NCBI GenBank assembly: GCA_964576075.1
Contig: CAZNTX010000002.1
Coordinates: 62,001-126,000, forward strand
Source: Thermohalobaculum sp964576075
Lineage (GTDB): Bacteria; Pseudomonadota; Alphaproteobacteria; Rhodobacterales; Rhodobacteraceae
Length of the DNA: 64,000 nt
Direction of reading: 5' to 3'
In this document: piece by piece, positions 41,293 to 50,217 of the stretch
Position numbering within the stretch: position 1 is the first letter of the stretch
Layout of the letters: every line of letters begins with the position of its first letter
Notes under the pieces: generated by a model
What the model saw: the letters and a program-made list of their open reading frames with translations, nothing else
Told to the model about the DNA's origin: nothing
Databases searched by the model: none
Position numbers and translations under genes: made by a program

Positions 41293-42594
41293 ATGCGTCT
41301 GCTTTCTTGGCTTCTATCCTCGTCGATCTCGGAGGGACGGCTGAGCGTCGCCGGCCCCGACGGGCAGGCCCTCGCCTTCGGCTCCGGGCGCGGCCCCGAG
41401 GTCGCCGTCCGCGTCGAGCCGCCGGGGCTCGGCCTCGACACGCTGATCGACCCCGAGCTCAAGCTCGCCGAGGCGCTGATCGAGGGCCGGCTGCGGCTCG
41501 AGAAGGGCGACCTCGCCGATCTCGTGACGCTCTACTTCCTCAACCGCGACCGGATGCATGCGTCCCCCGCGCAGCGCCTCGCCAACCGCATCGCCACGGC
41601 GAGCCGCGCGCTCTCGCCCGCGATCTCGCGCCGCGGCGCCCGCAAGAACGCGGCCTTCCACTACGATCTCGGCAACGACTTCTACCGCCTCTGGCTCGAC
41701 GCCGACATGCAGTATTCCTGCGCCTATTTCGAGCGCGGCGACGAGACGCTCGACGAGGCGCAGACGGCGAAGAAGCGCCACATCGCCGCCAAGCTCGCCC
41801 TCGCGCCCGGCCAGCACGTGCTCGACATCGGCTGCGGCTGGGGCGGGCTCGCGCTCTATCTCGCGATGGCGGCGGATGTGCGGGTCACCGGGATCACGCT
41901 CTCCGAGCGCCAGGCCGAGGTGGCCCGCGCCCGCGCCGAGCGGCTCGGCCTCGCCGACCGCGTCCGCTTCGAGCTCCGCGACTATCGCGAGGTGGAGGGC
42001 CGGTTCGACCGGGTGGTCTCGGTCGGCATGCTCGAGCATGTGGGCGCGCGGGCGCTGCCGGAGTTCTTCCGCTGCCTGCGGGGCCTCCTCGCCGAGGACG
42101 GGGTGGCGCTGATCCACGCCATCGGCAATCAGGGGGTGCCGGGCCCGGTGCCGGCCTTCCTCACCCGCTATGTCTTCCCGGGCGGGCACACCCCGGCGCT
42201 GTCGGAGACCTTCGCCGCCATCGAGCGGGCCGATCTCTGGACGCTCGACTGCGAGGTGCTCCGCCTCCACTATGCCGAGACTCTCTCGGCCTGGCGCCGG
42301 CGCTTCCTCGCGGTGCGGGGGCGGGCGGTGGAGGCCTATGGCGAGCGCTTCGCCCGGCTCCGGGAGCTCTATCTCGCGGGCTGCGAGGCGTCCTTCCGCC
42401 ACGGGGTGTCGATGGTCTTCCAGATCCAGCTCGGCCGCCGGCGCGACGCGGTGCCCCTCACGCGGGACTATCTCGCCGAGGCGAAGGCGCGCCTCGCCGG
42501 GGCCGAGCGCGCGGCGATCCCGCGGCTCCATGCCTCCACCGAGGCGGTCCTCGGGCCCGGCCCGGAGGCGGCGGCGGTCCCGCACCGCGCCTGA
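41293..42594 (+). CDS. cfa: cyclopropane-fatty-acyl-phospholipid synthase
   Basis: SAM-dependent enzyme of 433 residues adding a methylene bridge to unsaturated phospholipid acyl chains. Motifs: the N-terminal domain with DPELKLAEALIEGRL, then KNAAFHYDLGNDFYRLWLD, the SAM loop VLDIGCGWGGLALYL (about 175-189), and MLEHVGARALPEFFR. The CSGLG-like segment is replaced by YSCAYFERGDETLDEAQ, as in other Cfa proteins. AGGAGGGG precedes the ATG. It is often induced under acid, salt or stationary-phase stress. The stop is seven bases from that of the convergent HAD gene. Confidence 0.9.
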   Translation: MRLLSWLLSSSISEGRLSVAGPDGQALAFGSGRGPEVAVRVEPPGLGLDTLIDPELKLAEALIEGRLRLEKGDLADLVTLYFLNRDRMHASPAQRLANRIATASRALSPAISRRGARKNAAFHYDLGNDFYRLWLDADMQYSCAYFERGDETLDEAQTAKKRHIAAKLALAPGQHVLDIGCGWGGLALYLAMAADVRVTGITLSERQAEVARARAERLGLADRVRFELRDYREVEGRFDRVVSVGMLEHVGARALPEFFRCLRGLLAEDGVALIHAIGNQGVPGPVPAFLTRYVFPGGHTPALSETFAAIERADLWTLDCEVLRLHYAETLSAWRRRFLAVRGRAVEAYGERFARLRELYLAGCEASFRHGVSMVFQIQLGRRRDAVPLTRDYLAEAKARLAGAERAAIPRLHASTEAVLGPGPEAAAVPHRA

Positions 42595-42601
42595 GCGGGC
42601 C

Positions 42602-43372
42602 TCAGCCCCCGGCGATCCAGTCCGGCAGATCGGCGACCGTGTCGATCCGGGCGGTCGGCACGGGGCGCCCCGGCGCCTCGTCGCGCTCGCTGTATTTGCC
42701 CGTGCGCACCTGCACCGCGGCGAGCCCGGCGCGGAGCGCCCCGCCGATATCGGCCTCGATGTCGTCGCCCACCATCGCCGCTCGCTCCGGCCCGACCCCG
42801 AGCGCCGCGAGCGCGCTCTCGAAGAAGGCCGGCGCCGGTTTGCCGACCACCGCAGCCTCCACCGAGGCCGCGTATTCGAGGGCGGCGACGAAGGGCCCGG
42901 CATCGAGCGCGAGCCGCCCCGCCCGCCGGCAATAGCGGTTCTTGTGGAGCGCGACGAGCTGCGCGCCGCCCGCCACCATCTCGAAGAGCCCGTTCAGCCG
43001 GTCCCAGTCGAAGCCGCGATGGAGATCGCCGAGGACGACCGCCTCCGGGTCGGTCTCCACCCGCTCGAACCCCTCGAAATCCGCGGCCAGCGGGTCCGGG
43101 GCGGCGAGATGGAGCCGCGTCACGCCCCGCTCGGCGAGGAGCCGCGCGGCCGCCGCGGCCGGCGTGACGAGCCGCGCAGGCTCCACCGGAAAGCCCATCC
43201 CCGCGAGCCGCTCCGCGATCCCGGCGCGGGCGCGCGTGGTGGTGTTGGTGAGATAGGCGAGGGCGAGGCCCCGATCGGCCAGCCGCGCCACCGCCTCCGC
43301 CGCCCCCGGCAGCGCCCGGTCCTCCTGAACGAGCACGCCCTCGATGTCGAGCAGAACCGCCGCGATCGCCAT
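42602..43372 (-). CDS. HAD-IIA family phosphatase
   Basis: Hydrolase of 256 residues of the HAD superfamily, subclass IIA (NagD/LHPP-like). Motif I is VLLDIEGVLV, in which the usual second aspartate of DxD is glutamate. Motif II is in YLTNTTTR, motif III is the lysine in VVGKPAP, and motif IV is VGDDIEADIGGA. The cap has the C2 layout. LHPP also departs from DxD at this position, so activity is likely but slower or specialised. GGGAGGAG precedes the ATG. Confidence 0.8.
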   Translation of the reverse strand: MAIAAVLLDIEGVLVQEDRALPGAAEAVARLADRGLALAYLTNTTTRARAGIAERLAGMGFPVEPARLVTPAAAAARLLAERGVTRLHLAAPDPLAADFEGFERVETDPEAVVLGDLHRGFDWDRLNGLFEMVAGGAQLVALHKNRYCRRAGRLALDAGPFVAALEYAASVEAAVVGKPAPAFFESALAALGVGPERAAMVGDDIEADIGGALRAGLAAVQVRTGKYSERDEAPGRPVPTARIDTVADLPDWIAGG

Positions 43373-43429
43373 GGCTCCTCCCTCTCCGGCCCGCCCCATC
43401 CTAGCGCGAACGGCCCGCGCGGTCAGCGC

Positions 43430-44365
43430 TCAGAGCCCCGGCAGGTCGAGCGCGAGGGCGGCATGGTCCGAGGCGTGCGGCCGGTGCCGGCCCACCCCCG
43501 GCAGCCGCGGTCCGCCATAGCGCGCGACCTCCCGCCCGAGCCCCGCGCGCAGCACCTCCGGCACCGCCTCCGGCCAGCGCGCGGCGAGCGCCGGAGAGGC
43601 GAGGAGCGCGTCCGGCGCAGAACACGCCTCCGACCCCGGCAGGCAGAAGGACCACCGCTCCCCCTCGGGCAGCCGCTCCAGCAGATCGACGGCGAAGCCC
43701 TCCGCGAGCGGCGCGATGGCGCGGTCGGGGCCGGCCGCATGCTCCGCCGGCTCGTTCAGATCGCCGAGCACGAGCCAGAGCGCCGCGCCCGGATCGGCGA
43801 AGCGCCGCGCGATCAGCCGGCGCACCGCCGCCGCCTCGAGCCGGCGCACCGCCCAGGCCGCCGCCGCATCCGGATAGGGCGCCTTGAAATGGCACACGAA
43901 GAGCGTGAGCCCCGCCACCTCCGCCTCCAGACAGTCGCGCCGGAAGAGCCGGTCCTCGGCCCCGATGCCGGGCACCGGGGCGAGCCCGAGCGAGGCCGGC
44001 GTCTCCTCCGCATGGCTCTCGACGCGCCCGAGCGGAAGGCGGCTGAGGAGCGCGACGTCGAGCCCGCGCCCGTCGTTGCCCGGCAGGCAGACCCGGTGCG
44101 GATAGGGCGCCGCGCCTGCGGGGAGGAGCACGCGGTCGTGGAAATGGTCGAGGGTCGCGCGGTCGAACACCTCCTGCAGCGCCACGAGATCGGCCCGGGC
44201 CTCGCGGATCACCGCCGCCGTGAGCGCCCGGTCCGCCGCATCGAGCGCCTCTGCACCGGGCGCCGCGTCCTCCGCGATGTCGCGGTCGCGCGCCCCGTCG
44301 AGCCGGAGCCCCCCCGCGGCCCGGCGCAGCCGCAGGTTCTGGACGTTGAAGCTCGCGATGCGCAT
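43430..44365 (-). CDS. endonuclease/exonuclease/phosphatase family protein
   Basis: Protein of 311 residues with the DNase I-like fold. Ordered motifs are MRIASFNVQNLRL (Asn), VALQEVFD (metal-binding Glu), FVCHFKAPYP (His), WLVLGDLNEP (Asp/Asn) and HASDHAALALDL (catalytic His). It may act on DNA ends, phosphoinositide-like compounds or nucleotides. It lacks a signal peptide. It lies 16 bases after the amidase stop, at the end of the molybdoenzyme-amidase gene run, and may be co-transcribed. Confidence 0.85.
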   Translation of the reverse strand: MRIASFNVQNLRLRRAAGGLRLDGARDRDIAEDAAPGAEALDAADRALTAAVIREARADLVALQEVFDRATLDHFHDRVLLPAGAAPYPHRVCLPGNDGRGLDVALLSRLPLGRVESHAEETPASLGLAPVPGIGAEDRLFRRDCLEAEVAGLTLFVCHFKAPYPDAAAAWAVRRLEAAAVRRLIARRFADPGAALWLVLGDLNEPAEHAAGPDRAIAPLAEGFAVDLLERLPEGERWSFCLPGSEACSAPDALLASPALAARWPEAVPEVLRAGLGREVARYGGPRLPGVGRHRPHASDHAALALDLPGL

Positions 44366-44381
44366 CGGGGCGGCCGGGCGT

Positions 44382-45665
44382 TCAGCCGGCGAGCGCCCGC
44401 TCGGCCCAAAGCGCGTCGGCGAGGAAGGCGTCGTCCCGCCCCGGCGCGCCCGCGAGCTGCACCGCGAGCGGCAGGCCCGCCGGCCCCCGGCCCATCGGCA
44501 GCGCGAGGCAGGGGCCGAGGAGGAGCGTCCAGATCCGGTTGAAGGCCGGGTCGCCCGTCGTCTCCGGCGTCGGCGCCTCGCCGGGGGCGGCGGGGGCGAG
44601 GGCGAGATCCCAGTCGCTCAAAAGCGCCGCCATCGCCGTGCGCCCGGCCTCGGCGCGGGCGCGGGCCTCGGCGAGGGCCTCGCCGTCGGTCGCCTCGCCG
44701 CGGGCGAGCACGGCCCGGAGCTTGTCGCTCAGCGCATCGCGGCGCTCGCGCCATTCGGGGGCGAGGGCGCGGACGGCCTCGGCCGCGAAGATCGTGTCCT
44801 GCGCCTCGGCGAGCCCGTCGAGCGTGCCGGGGCCGAGGGCGGTGTCGGAGACCTCGGCGCCGGCGCGGGAGAGCCGGTCGGCCGCCTCCTCGAGGGCGGC
44901 GCGGGCGGCGGGCTCCGCGGCCTCCCAGTGCGGCGTGCGGACGAGGGCGATGCGCGGCGGGCGCTCGGCCGGGCGGGCGATGGCGGCGTCGGTCAGCGCG
45001 TGCCACCAGAGGGCGAGGTCCGCGAGCCCCCGGGCGAAGCCGCCGAGCGCGTCGAAGGACGGGGCGAGCGGCTTCACCCCATCGAGCGGCAGCGCCCCCC
45101 GGCTCGGCTTCCACCCGGCGACCCCGCAGAAGGCGGCGGGGCGGACCACCGAGCCCACCGTCTGCGAGCCGAGGGCGAGCGGCACCATCCCCGCCGCGAC
45201 AGCCGCCGCCGAGCCGCTCGAGGAGCCGCCGGGCGTGCGCCCCGGATCGTGGGGGTTGCGGGTCTTGCCCGGCTGGAAGGTCGCGAACTCGGTGGTGACG
45301 GTCTTGCCGAGGGGGATCGCGCCGGCCTCCGCGAGGCGGGCGACGATCCAGGCGTCCCGCGCCGGGCGGTGGCCGGCATGGATGGGCGAGCCATAGGCCG
45401 TGGGCATGTCCGCGGTGTCGATCAGGTCCTTGATGCCGACGGGCACGCCGTGGAGCGGCCCGCGCGGGGCCTCCGCGTCGCGGGCGCGGGCGAGGCGGAG
45501 CGCGCGGTCCGCATTGAGCCACTCCCAGGCGCGCACCTCCCCCTCCCGCGCCTCGATCCGGGCGAGGCAGGCTGCGGTGGCGCGCTCGGCGGTCAGCCGC
45601 CCCTCCCGGATCGCCGCGGCGAGGGCGGCGGCGGAGAGATCGGCGGGATCGGCGGCGGGGCTCAT
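44382..45665 (-). CDS. amidase signature family enzyme
   Basis: Amide hydrolase of 427 residues with the Ser-cisSer-Lys triad: Lys79 in VGIKDLIDT, a serine in GGSSSGSAAAVAAG (148-152), and nucleophile Ser172 in GSQTVGSVVRP. The family ranges from GatA to nicotinamidase and allophanate hydrolase-like proteins; the short C-terminus excludes GatA. Its ATG overlaps the stop of the molybdoenzyme gene by four bases, so production is coupled and both probably act on one pathway, perhaps of a heterocyclic or sulfoxide compound. Confidence 0.85.
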   Translation of the reverse strand: MSPAADPADLSAAALAAAIREGRLTAERATAACLARIEAREGEVRAWEWLNADRALRLARARDAEAPRGPLHGVPVGIKDLIDTADMPTAYGSPIHAGHRPARDAWIVARLAEAGAIPLGKTVTTEFATFQPGKTRNPHDPGRTPGGSSSGSAAAVAAGMVPLALGSQTVGSVVRPAAFCGVAGWKPSRGALPLDGVKPLAPSFDALGGFARGLADLALWWHALTDAAIARPAERPPRIALVRTPHWEAAEPAARAALEEAADRLSRAGAEVSDTALGPGTLDGLAEAQDTIFAAEAVRALAPEWRERRDALSDKLRAVLARGEATDGEALAEARARAEAGRTAMAALLSDWDLALAPAAPGEAPTPETTGDPAFNRIWTLLLGPCLALPMGRGPAGLPLAVQLAGAPGRDDAFLADALWAERALAG

Positions 45666-47992
45666 CGCGCCCGCTCCGCGAAGGGGGGCGGGTCGAAGGC
45701 GGTCACCGGCGGGGGCGCCCCCTCGTAGCGGCTGACCTCCACGAGGGCCGTGTGGGCCGAGGGGCCCTGGCCGAGCCGCGAGGTGCCCTTGTCGCGGGTC
45801 AGCACATTGGGGTTGCCGTGCTTGCAGAGCGCTGCCGGGTCGCCCGGTCGGTCGGGGTCGTACCAGGCGCCAGTGGAGAGGCGGACGACGCCGGGGCGGA
45901 CCTCGTCGGTCACCAGAAGTCCGGCGAGGCAGGCGCCGCGGTCGTTGTGCACGCGGACCACCTCGCCGTCGCTGAGGCCCCGGGCGGCGGCGTCCTCTGG
46001 ATGCATGGCCAGCGGCTCGCGCCCGGCGATCTTGGTCGCCCGGCTCGCGGCGCCGGGGTCGAGCTGGCCATGGAGCCGGGCGGCGGGCTGGTTGGAGATC
46101 AAGTGGAGCGGGTGGCGGGCGGCCTCCGCGCCCCCGAGCCATTCGAAGGGCGCGCGCCAGACCGGGTGGCCCGGGCAGTCCTCGTAGCCGAAGCCCGCGA
46201 TGCGCTCGGAGAAGAGCTCGATCCGCCCGCTCGGGGTGGCGAGAGGATTGGCCTCGGGGTCCGCGCGGAACTCGGCGAGGAGCACGGTTTCGGCCTCGGG
46301 CGCGGGCAGCTCCGCCGTGCCGGTCGCGCGCAGCGCCTCGAGGCTCGGCAGCGCGAAGCCCGCCTCGCCGGCGCGCTGGCGGGCCTGGTCCCAGAGATGG
46401 CGGATCCAGCCTTCCGCGTCGCGCCCCTCGGTGAAGGCCGTGCCCGCGCCCAGGCGCTCGGCGAGGGTGGCGAAGATCGCGTAGTCGTCCCGCGCCTCGC
46501 CCTGCGGCGGGATCGCCGGGCGCATGGCGACGATGGTGGGCTCCCAATGGGTCATCGCGATGTCCTCGCGCTCGAGCGCCGTGGTCGCGGGGAAGACGAT
46601 GTCGGCATGGCGGGCCATCGGCGTCCACCAGATCTCGTTGACGATCACGGTCTCGGGCCGGCGGAACGCGCGCACGAGGCGGCCGAGATCCTGGTGGTGG
46701 TGGAAGGGGTTGCCGCCCGACCAGTAGACCAGCCGCAGATCGGGATAGACCCGCCGCGCGCCGTCGAAGTCGTAAGGCTCGCCCGGATGCAGCAGCGCAT
46801 CGGCGATGCGCGCGACCGGGATCGCCGCGCCGACCGGGTTCTCCCCCTGCGGCAGGGCGGGGAAGCGGAAGGGCCGGACCGGATTGCCGATGCCGTTCTC
46901 CGAGCCGTAGCCGAAGCCGACGCCGCCCCCCGGCAGGCCGATCTGGCCGAGCGTGGCGGCGAGCGCGATGGCCGCCCAGGCGGGCTGCTCGCCGTGATCG
47001 CCCCGCTGCACCGACCAGGCGACGGCGATCATCGTGCGCTTGGCCGCCATCTCGCGGGCGAGGGCGGCGATCCGCTCGGCCGGCAGCCCGGTGATCTCCG
47101 CGGCCCAGGCGGGGGTCTTGGCCACCCCGTCGGTCTCGCCCATGAGGTAGGGGCGGAAGCGCTCCCAGCCGACGGTGTAGCGGGCGAGGAAGGCGCGGTC
47201 CTCCAGCCCCTCGGCGGCGAGCGTCTGGGCGAGGGCGAGGAGGAGGGCCGCATCCGTCCCCGGCCGGAGCGCGAGCCACTCCGCGCCGATCTCCGGCACG
47301 GTGTCGGAGCGGATCGGGCTCACATTCACGAAGCGGCAGCCATTGTCATGCGCGGCGCGGAGCCAGCCGCGGGTGGTGTGCCGGCCGACGCCGCCCGAGG
47401 TCACCTGCGCGTTCTTGATCGCGAGCCCGCCGATGGCGAGGACGAGCTCGGCATGCGCCGCGATGCTGGCCCAGGAGGTCGCCCGGTTGAGCATCACGCC
47501 CTTGAAATGGCCGATCACATGGGGGGTGAGGGCGCTGACCGCGGCATAGCTGTAGGTGTCGATGGAGGCGGTGTAGCCGCCGAGGCAGTTGAGAAACCGG
47601 TGGACCTGGCTCTGCGCGTGGTGGAAGCGCCCGGCGGAGGCCCAGCCATAGGAGCCGCCGAAGATCGCCCCGTTGCCGTGGGCGCGGCGGACCCGCTCGA
47701 TCTCGGCGGCCGCGAGATCGAGCGCCTCGTCCCAGGGCAGCTCCACGAAGGGCTCGGCGCCGCGCCCCGCCCGGTCGCTCTCGGCCCCGCGCTCGAGGAA
47801 GCCGCGGCGCACGGCGGGGCGGCGGATGCGGCAGGCGTGGTGCACCGCATCGGCCATGCCCGCCCCGATCGGCCCGGGGTCCGGGTCCCCCTCCCAGGGG
47901 CGGAGGCGGACGAGCCGGCCCCCCTCGGTCTCCGGCACGAAGGTCCCCCAATGGGTGGCGGTCAGGCGCGGCTCGGTCTCGGATGCGGTCAT
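45662..47992 (-). CDS. BisC/TorA-type molybdopterin oxidoreductase
   Basis: Molybdenum enzyme of 776 residues of the DMSO/TMAO/biotin-sulfoxide reductase branch. No N-terminal iron-sulfur cysteines and no Tat signal are seen, which points to a cytoplasmic BisC-like enzyme. The metal ligand is probably Ser119 in GGSYGWASAGRFHH. Cofactor-binding regions include NCLGGYTASIDTYSYA, VYWSGGNPFHHHQDL, IVNEIWWTPMARHADIVFP and HPLHLISNQPAARLHGQLD. Likely reduces an S- or N-oxide. GAGGAG precedes the ATG, and the amidase gene is coupled downstream. Confidence 0.88.
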   Translation of the reverse strand: MTASETEPRLTATHWGTFVPETEGGRLVRLRPWEGDPDPGPIGAGMADAVHHACRIRRPAVRRGFLERGAESDRAGRGAEPFVELPWDEALDLAAAEIERVRRAHGNGAIFGGSYGWASAGRFHHAQSQVHRFLNCLGGYTASIDTYSYAAVSALTPHVIGHFKGVMLNRATSWASIAAHAELVLAIGGLAIKNAQVTSGGVGRHTTRGWLRAAHDNGCRFVNVSPIRSDTVPEIGAEWLALRPGTDAALLLALAQTLAAEGLEDRAFLARYTVGWERFRPYLMGETDGVAKTPAWAAEITGLPAERIAALAREMAAKRTMIAVAWSVQRGDHGEQPAWAAIALAATLGQIGLPGGGVGFGYGSENGIGNPVRPFRFPALPQGENPVGAAIPVARIADALLHPGEPYDFDGARRVYPDLRLVYWSGGNPFHHHQDLGRLVRAFRRPETVIVNEIWWTPMARHADIVFPATTALEREDIAMTHWEPTIVAMRPAIPPQGEARDDYAIFATLAERLGAGTAFTEGRDAEGWIRHLWDQARQRAGEAGFALPSLEALRATGTAELPAPEAETVLLAEFRADPEANPLATPSGRIELFSERIAGFGYEDCPGHPVWRAPFEWLGGAEAARHPLHLISNQPAARLHGQLDPGAASRATKIAGREPLAMHPEDAAARGLSDGEVVRVHNDRGACLAGLLVTDEVRPGVVRLSTGAWYDPDRPGDPAALCKHGNPNVLTRDKGTSRLGQGPSAHTALVEVSRYEGAPPPVTAFDPPPFAERAR

Positions 47993-48055
47993 CGGCAGGC
48001 TCCTCGGGCGGACCCGCCGACACTCGGCTCCCCGGCCGGCCCCGTCAAGCGGGGC

Positions 48056-50032
48056 TCAGGCGATGAGGAAGCTGTCGCTCACGTCGGAATTGTTGTCGAT
48101 CACCTCGCCGTCCTCGTCTCGGAAGGTCGGCTCGATGACCTGCGGGGAGAAGATGCGCGCCGTGACCGTGTAGTCGCCCGCGGCGAGATCCTCCGGCAGC
48201 GACTCCTCGATCTCGACCCATTCATAGGCGTCGAGCTCGTCGAAGACGAGGGTGGCGAAGGAGGTCTCCTCGCCCCCCTCGGCGCGGATCGCGAGCTCCA
48301 CCGTGACGGGCTCGGGAAAGGAGCGCGGCGGCTCGGCGGCCTCGTAGTCGTCGACGCTGAGGCTATCCACGGCGAGGATCTCGAAGGCGACGGTCCCGGC
48401 CTCCGTGTCCACCGAGACGCCGCGGATCGCGAGTTCCTGCGCTGCGAAAGAGAAGGAGTCGCCGTCGTCCTCGAGCGCGAGCCCCTCGATCGAGACCGAT
48501 TGGGTCCGGTTTTCGCCGCTCTCGGCGAAGTTGATCAGCAGGCGTTCGCGAGCGGTGGGCGCCTGGCCCGGGTTGCTCTCGTAGATTTGCAGGACGCCGA
48601 GCCAGAAGTCGAAGCCCGCTTGGTCGAAGTCTCGGCCGAGCACGTTCTGGTAGAGCAGGGTGACATAGTCTTCGTCGCTCAGAACGCTCTCGTCGCGGAC
48701 GTCCTCTTTCGTGACCTCGTCGTCCAGGTCGAGGAACGCCTGCACGCTGCCGCGAAACTCCTCCGAGTCTAGGAAGGCGTCGGAGAGATCGAGTTCGGTG
48801 AGGTCCCCCGCGCGCTGGTCGATCCAGAAATTCAGCCCTGGGAGGTCGGGGAAGCGGTCGAGCCCCGCCTCGTAGAGATAGGCGACCTCCTTCGCCTGCT
48901 CGAGCGGGTTCTCGCCGGTGCCGCCCTCGACGGTGACGCGGACGGTTCCGCGCGCCTCGCCCGGCGCGCCCGCGATGCGATAGGTGAAGTCGGTCTCGCC
49001 GGTGACCCCCTCCGCCGGGGTGAACCTGATCCGCTGCGCGTCGCCCTCGCCGATCACCTCGGCGGTGCCGCCCTCCGGCGCGCGGGCGATCACGATGTCC
49101 TGGTAGAGCGGGAAGACGCCGCTGTCGCCGTCGAGCACGTCGATCTCGACGGGCACGCCGGGGGCGGTGGTCCCGGCGTCGTCGTCGAGCACGGGCACGG
49201 GCGCGGGGACCGTGACGGTGACCGTCGCCGTCTGATCCGTCCCGTCGACCGTGTAGTCGAAGTCCTGCGAGCCGACGAAGCCCGGAGCGGGGGTGTAGAC
49301 GATCTGCGCCCCCTGCACCCGCGCCTCGCCGAGCGCGGGGGCCCGGGCGAGGACCGGCACGGCGCCGTCGGGGACCTCGTCGTCGGCGAGCACGGGGATC
49401 GTCACCGCCGTCCCGGGCGCCGTCGTGGCCGTGTCGTCCGAGAGGGCGATCGGCGCCTCCGCCTCCAGGGTGAGGGTGACCCGCGCCGTCGCCGCGCCGT
49501 CGAGCCGCTCCCCGCCCATATCGGAGACCTCGCCGATGTATAGCTTTGCATCCGGCGGTAACTCGGTCGGCGCGAAGCGGATCGTGATCGTGCCGGTGTC
49601 GCCGGTGCTTAGGAACCCGCGCGGCGCATCTGCCGAGTTGAGCGCGTCGAAGCTGTCGAGCGTCGATATTGGCAGCGCCGTGGTCGGCTCGTTGTAGTTG
49701 GAGGTTGGGGCGAGCCCGAAGGGCGTGACCGGCGGAGGGGAGGCGAAGATCGCCTCCGTCCCGACGATCGGCGCCACGGCCGGCGCCGTCTCGAGAAGGC
49801 TCGCCGTCCGTTGCGTGCCTTCGGTTATCTTCACCGCGTCGAGATCGAAGCCAAGGAAGAACGCCGCCGACCCGACGTTGGGAACCACGTTCTCGATCGA
49901 GATCGCCGTGACGGTCTGGCCCGCGAAGTCTGCAAAATCGGCCAAATAGACCCGGGTCGACGGCGGGATCAAGCCTTCCCTGTCCCCCGCCACAAATACA
50001 TTCTGGAAGCCCGTTACCTCGAAATCGGCCAT
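48056..50032 (-). CDS. large secreted-type protein with DUF4214 domain
   Basis: Protein of 658 residues, acidic. The N-terminal 185 residues are beta-rich. Two VCBS/cadherin-like segments follow (TTAPGTAVTIPVLADDEVPDG and TTAPGVPVEIDVLDGDSG, each with a matching F-YTV or F-YRI strand). A DUF4214 region of about 110 residues comes next (AKEVAYLYEAGLDRFPDLPG, then VTLLYQNVLGRDFDQAGFDF). DUF4214 occurs in RTX-like and S-layer-like exported proteins. There is no signal peptide, suggesting type I secretion. GGGGGAGGAG precedes the ATG. Confidence 0.7.
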   Translation of the reverse strand: MADFEVTGFQNVFVAGDREGLIPPSTRVYLADFADFAGQTVTAISIENVVPNVGSAAFFLGFDLDAVKITEGTQRTASLLETAPAVAPIVGTEAIFASPPPVTPFGLAPTSNYNEPTTALPISTLDSFDALNSADAPRGFLSTGDTGTITIRFAPTELPPDAKLYIGEVSDMGGERLDGAATARVTLTLEAEAPIALSDDTATTAPGTAVTIPVLADDEVPDGAVPVLARAPALGEARVQGAQIVYTPAPGFVGSQDFDYTVDGTDQTATVTVTVPAPVPVLDDDAGTTAPGVPVEIDVLDGDSGVFPLYQDIVIARAPEGGTAEVIGEGDAQRIRFTPAEGVTGETDFTYRIAGAPGEARGTVRVTVEGGTGENPLEQAKEVAYLYEAGLDRFPDLPGLNFWIDQRAGDLTELDLSDAFLDSEEFRGSVQAFLDLDDEVTKEDVRDESVLSDEDYVTLLYQNVLGRDFDQAGFDFWLGVLQIYESNPGQAPTARERLLINFAESGENRTQSVSIEGLALEDDGDSFSFAAQELAIRGVSVDTEAGTVAFEILAVDSLSVDDYEAAEPPRSFPEPVTVELAIRAEGGEETSFATLVFDELDAYEWVEIEESLPEDLAAGDYTVTARIFSPQVIEPTFRDEDGEVIDNNSDVSDSFLIA

Positions 50033-50217
50033 CTGATCGCTCCTCCCCCACTCCGCGCCAACGCCGGGCGGCAGGCTGCGGGGCGAGTAGAACGGGGGGC
50101 GGCGCCGATCCCGTCGCCTCCCGCAGCGCGCTACCTCGGCCAGCGAGTCCCGCCCATCATCTCAATCGGTATCGGCAACCGCATCTTCTGGCAAGCGACG
50201 CGAACGCCGGTCGCGGC

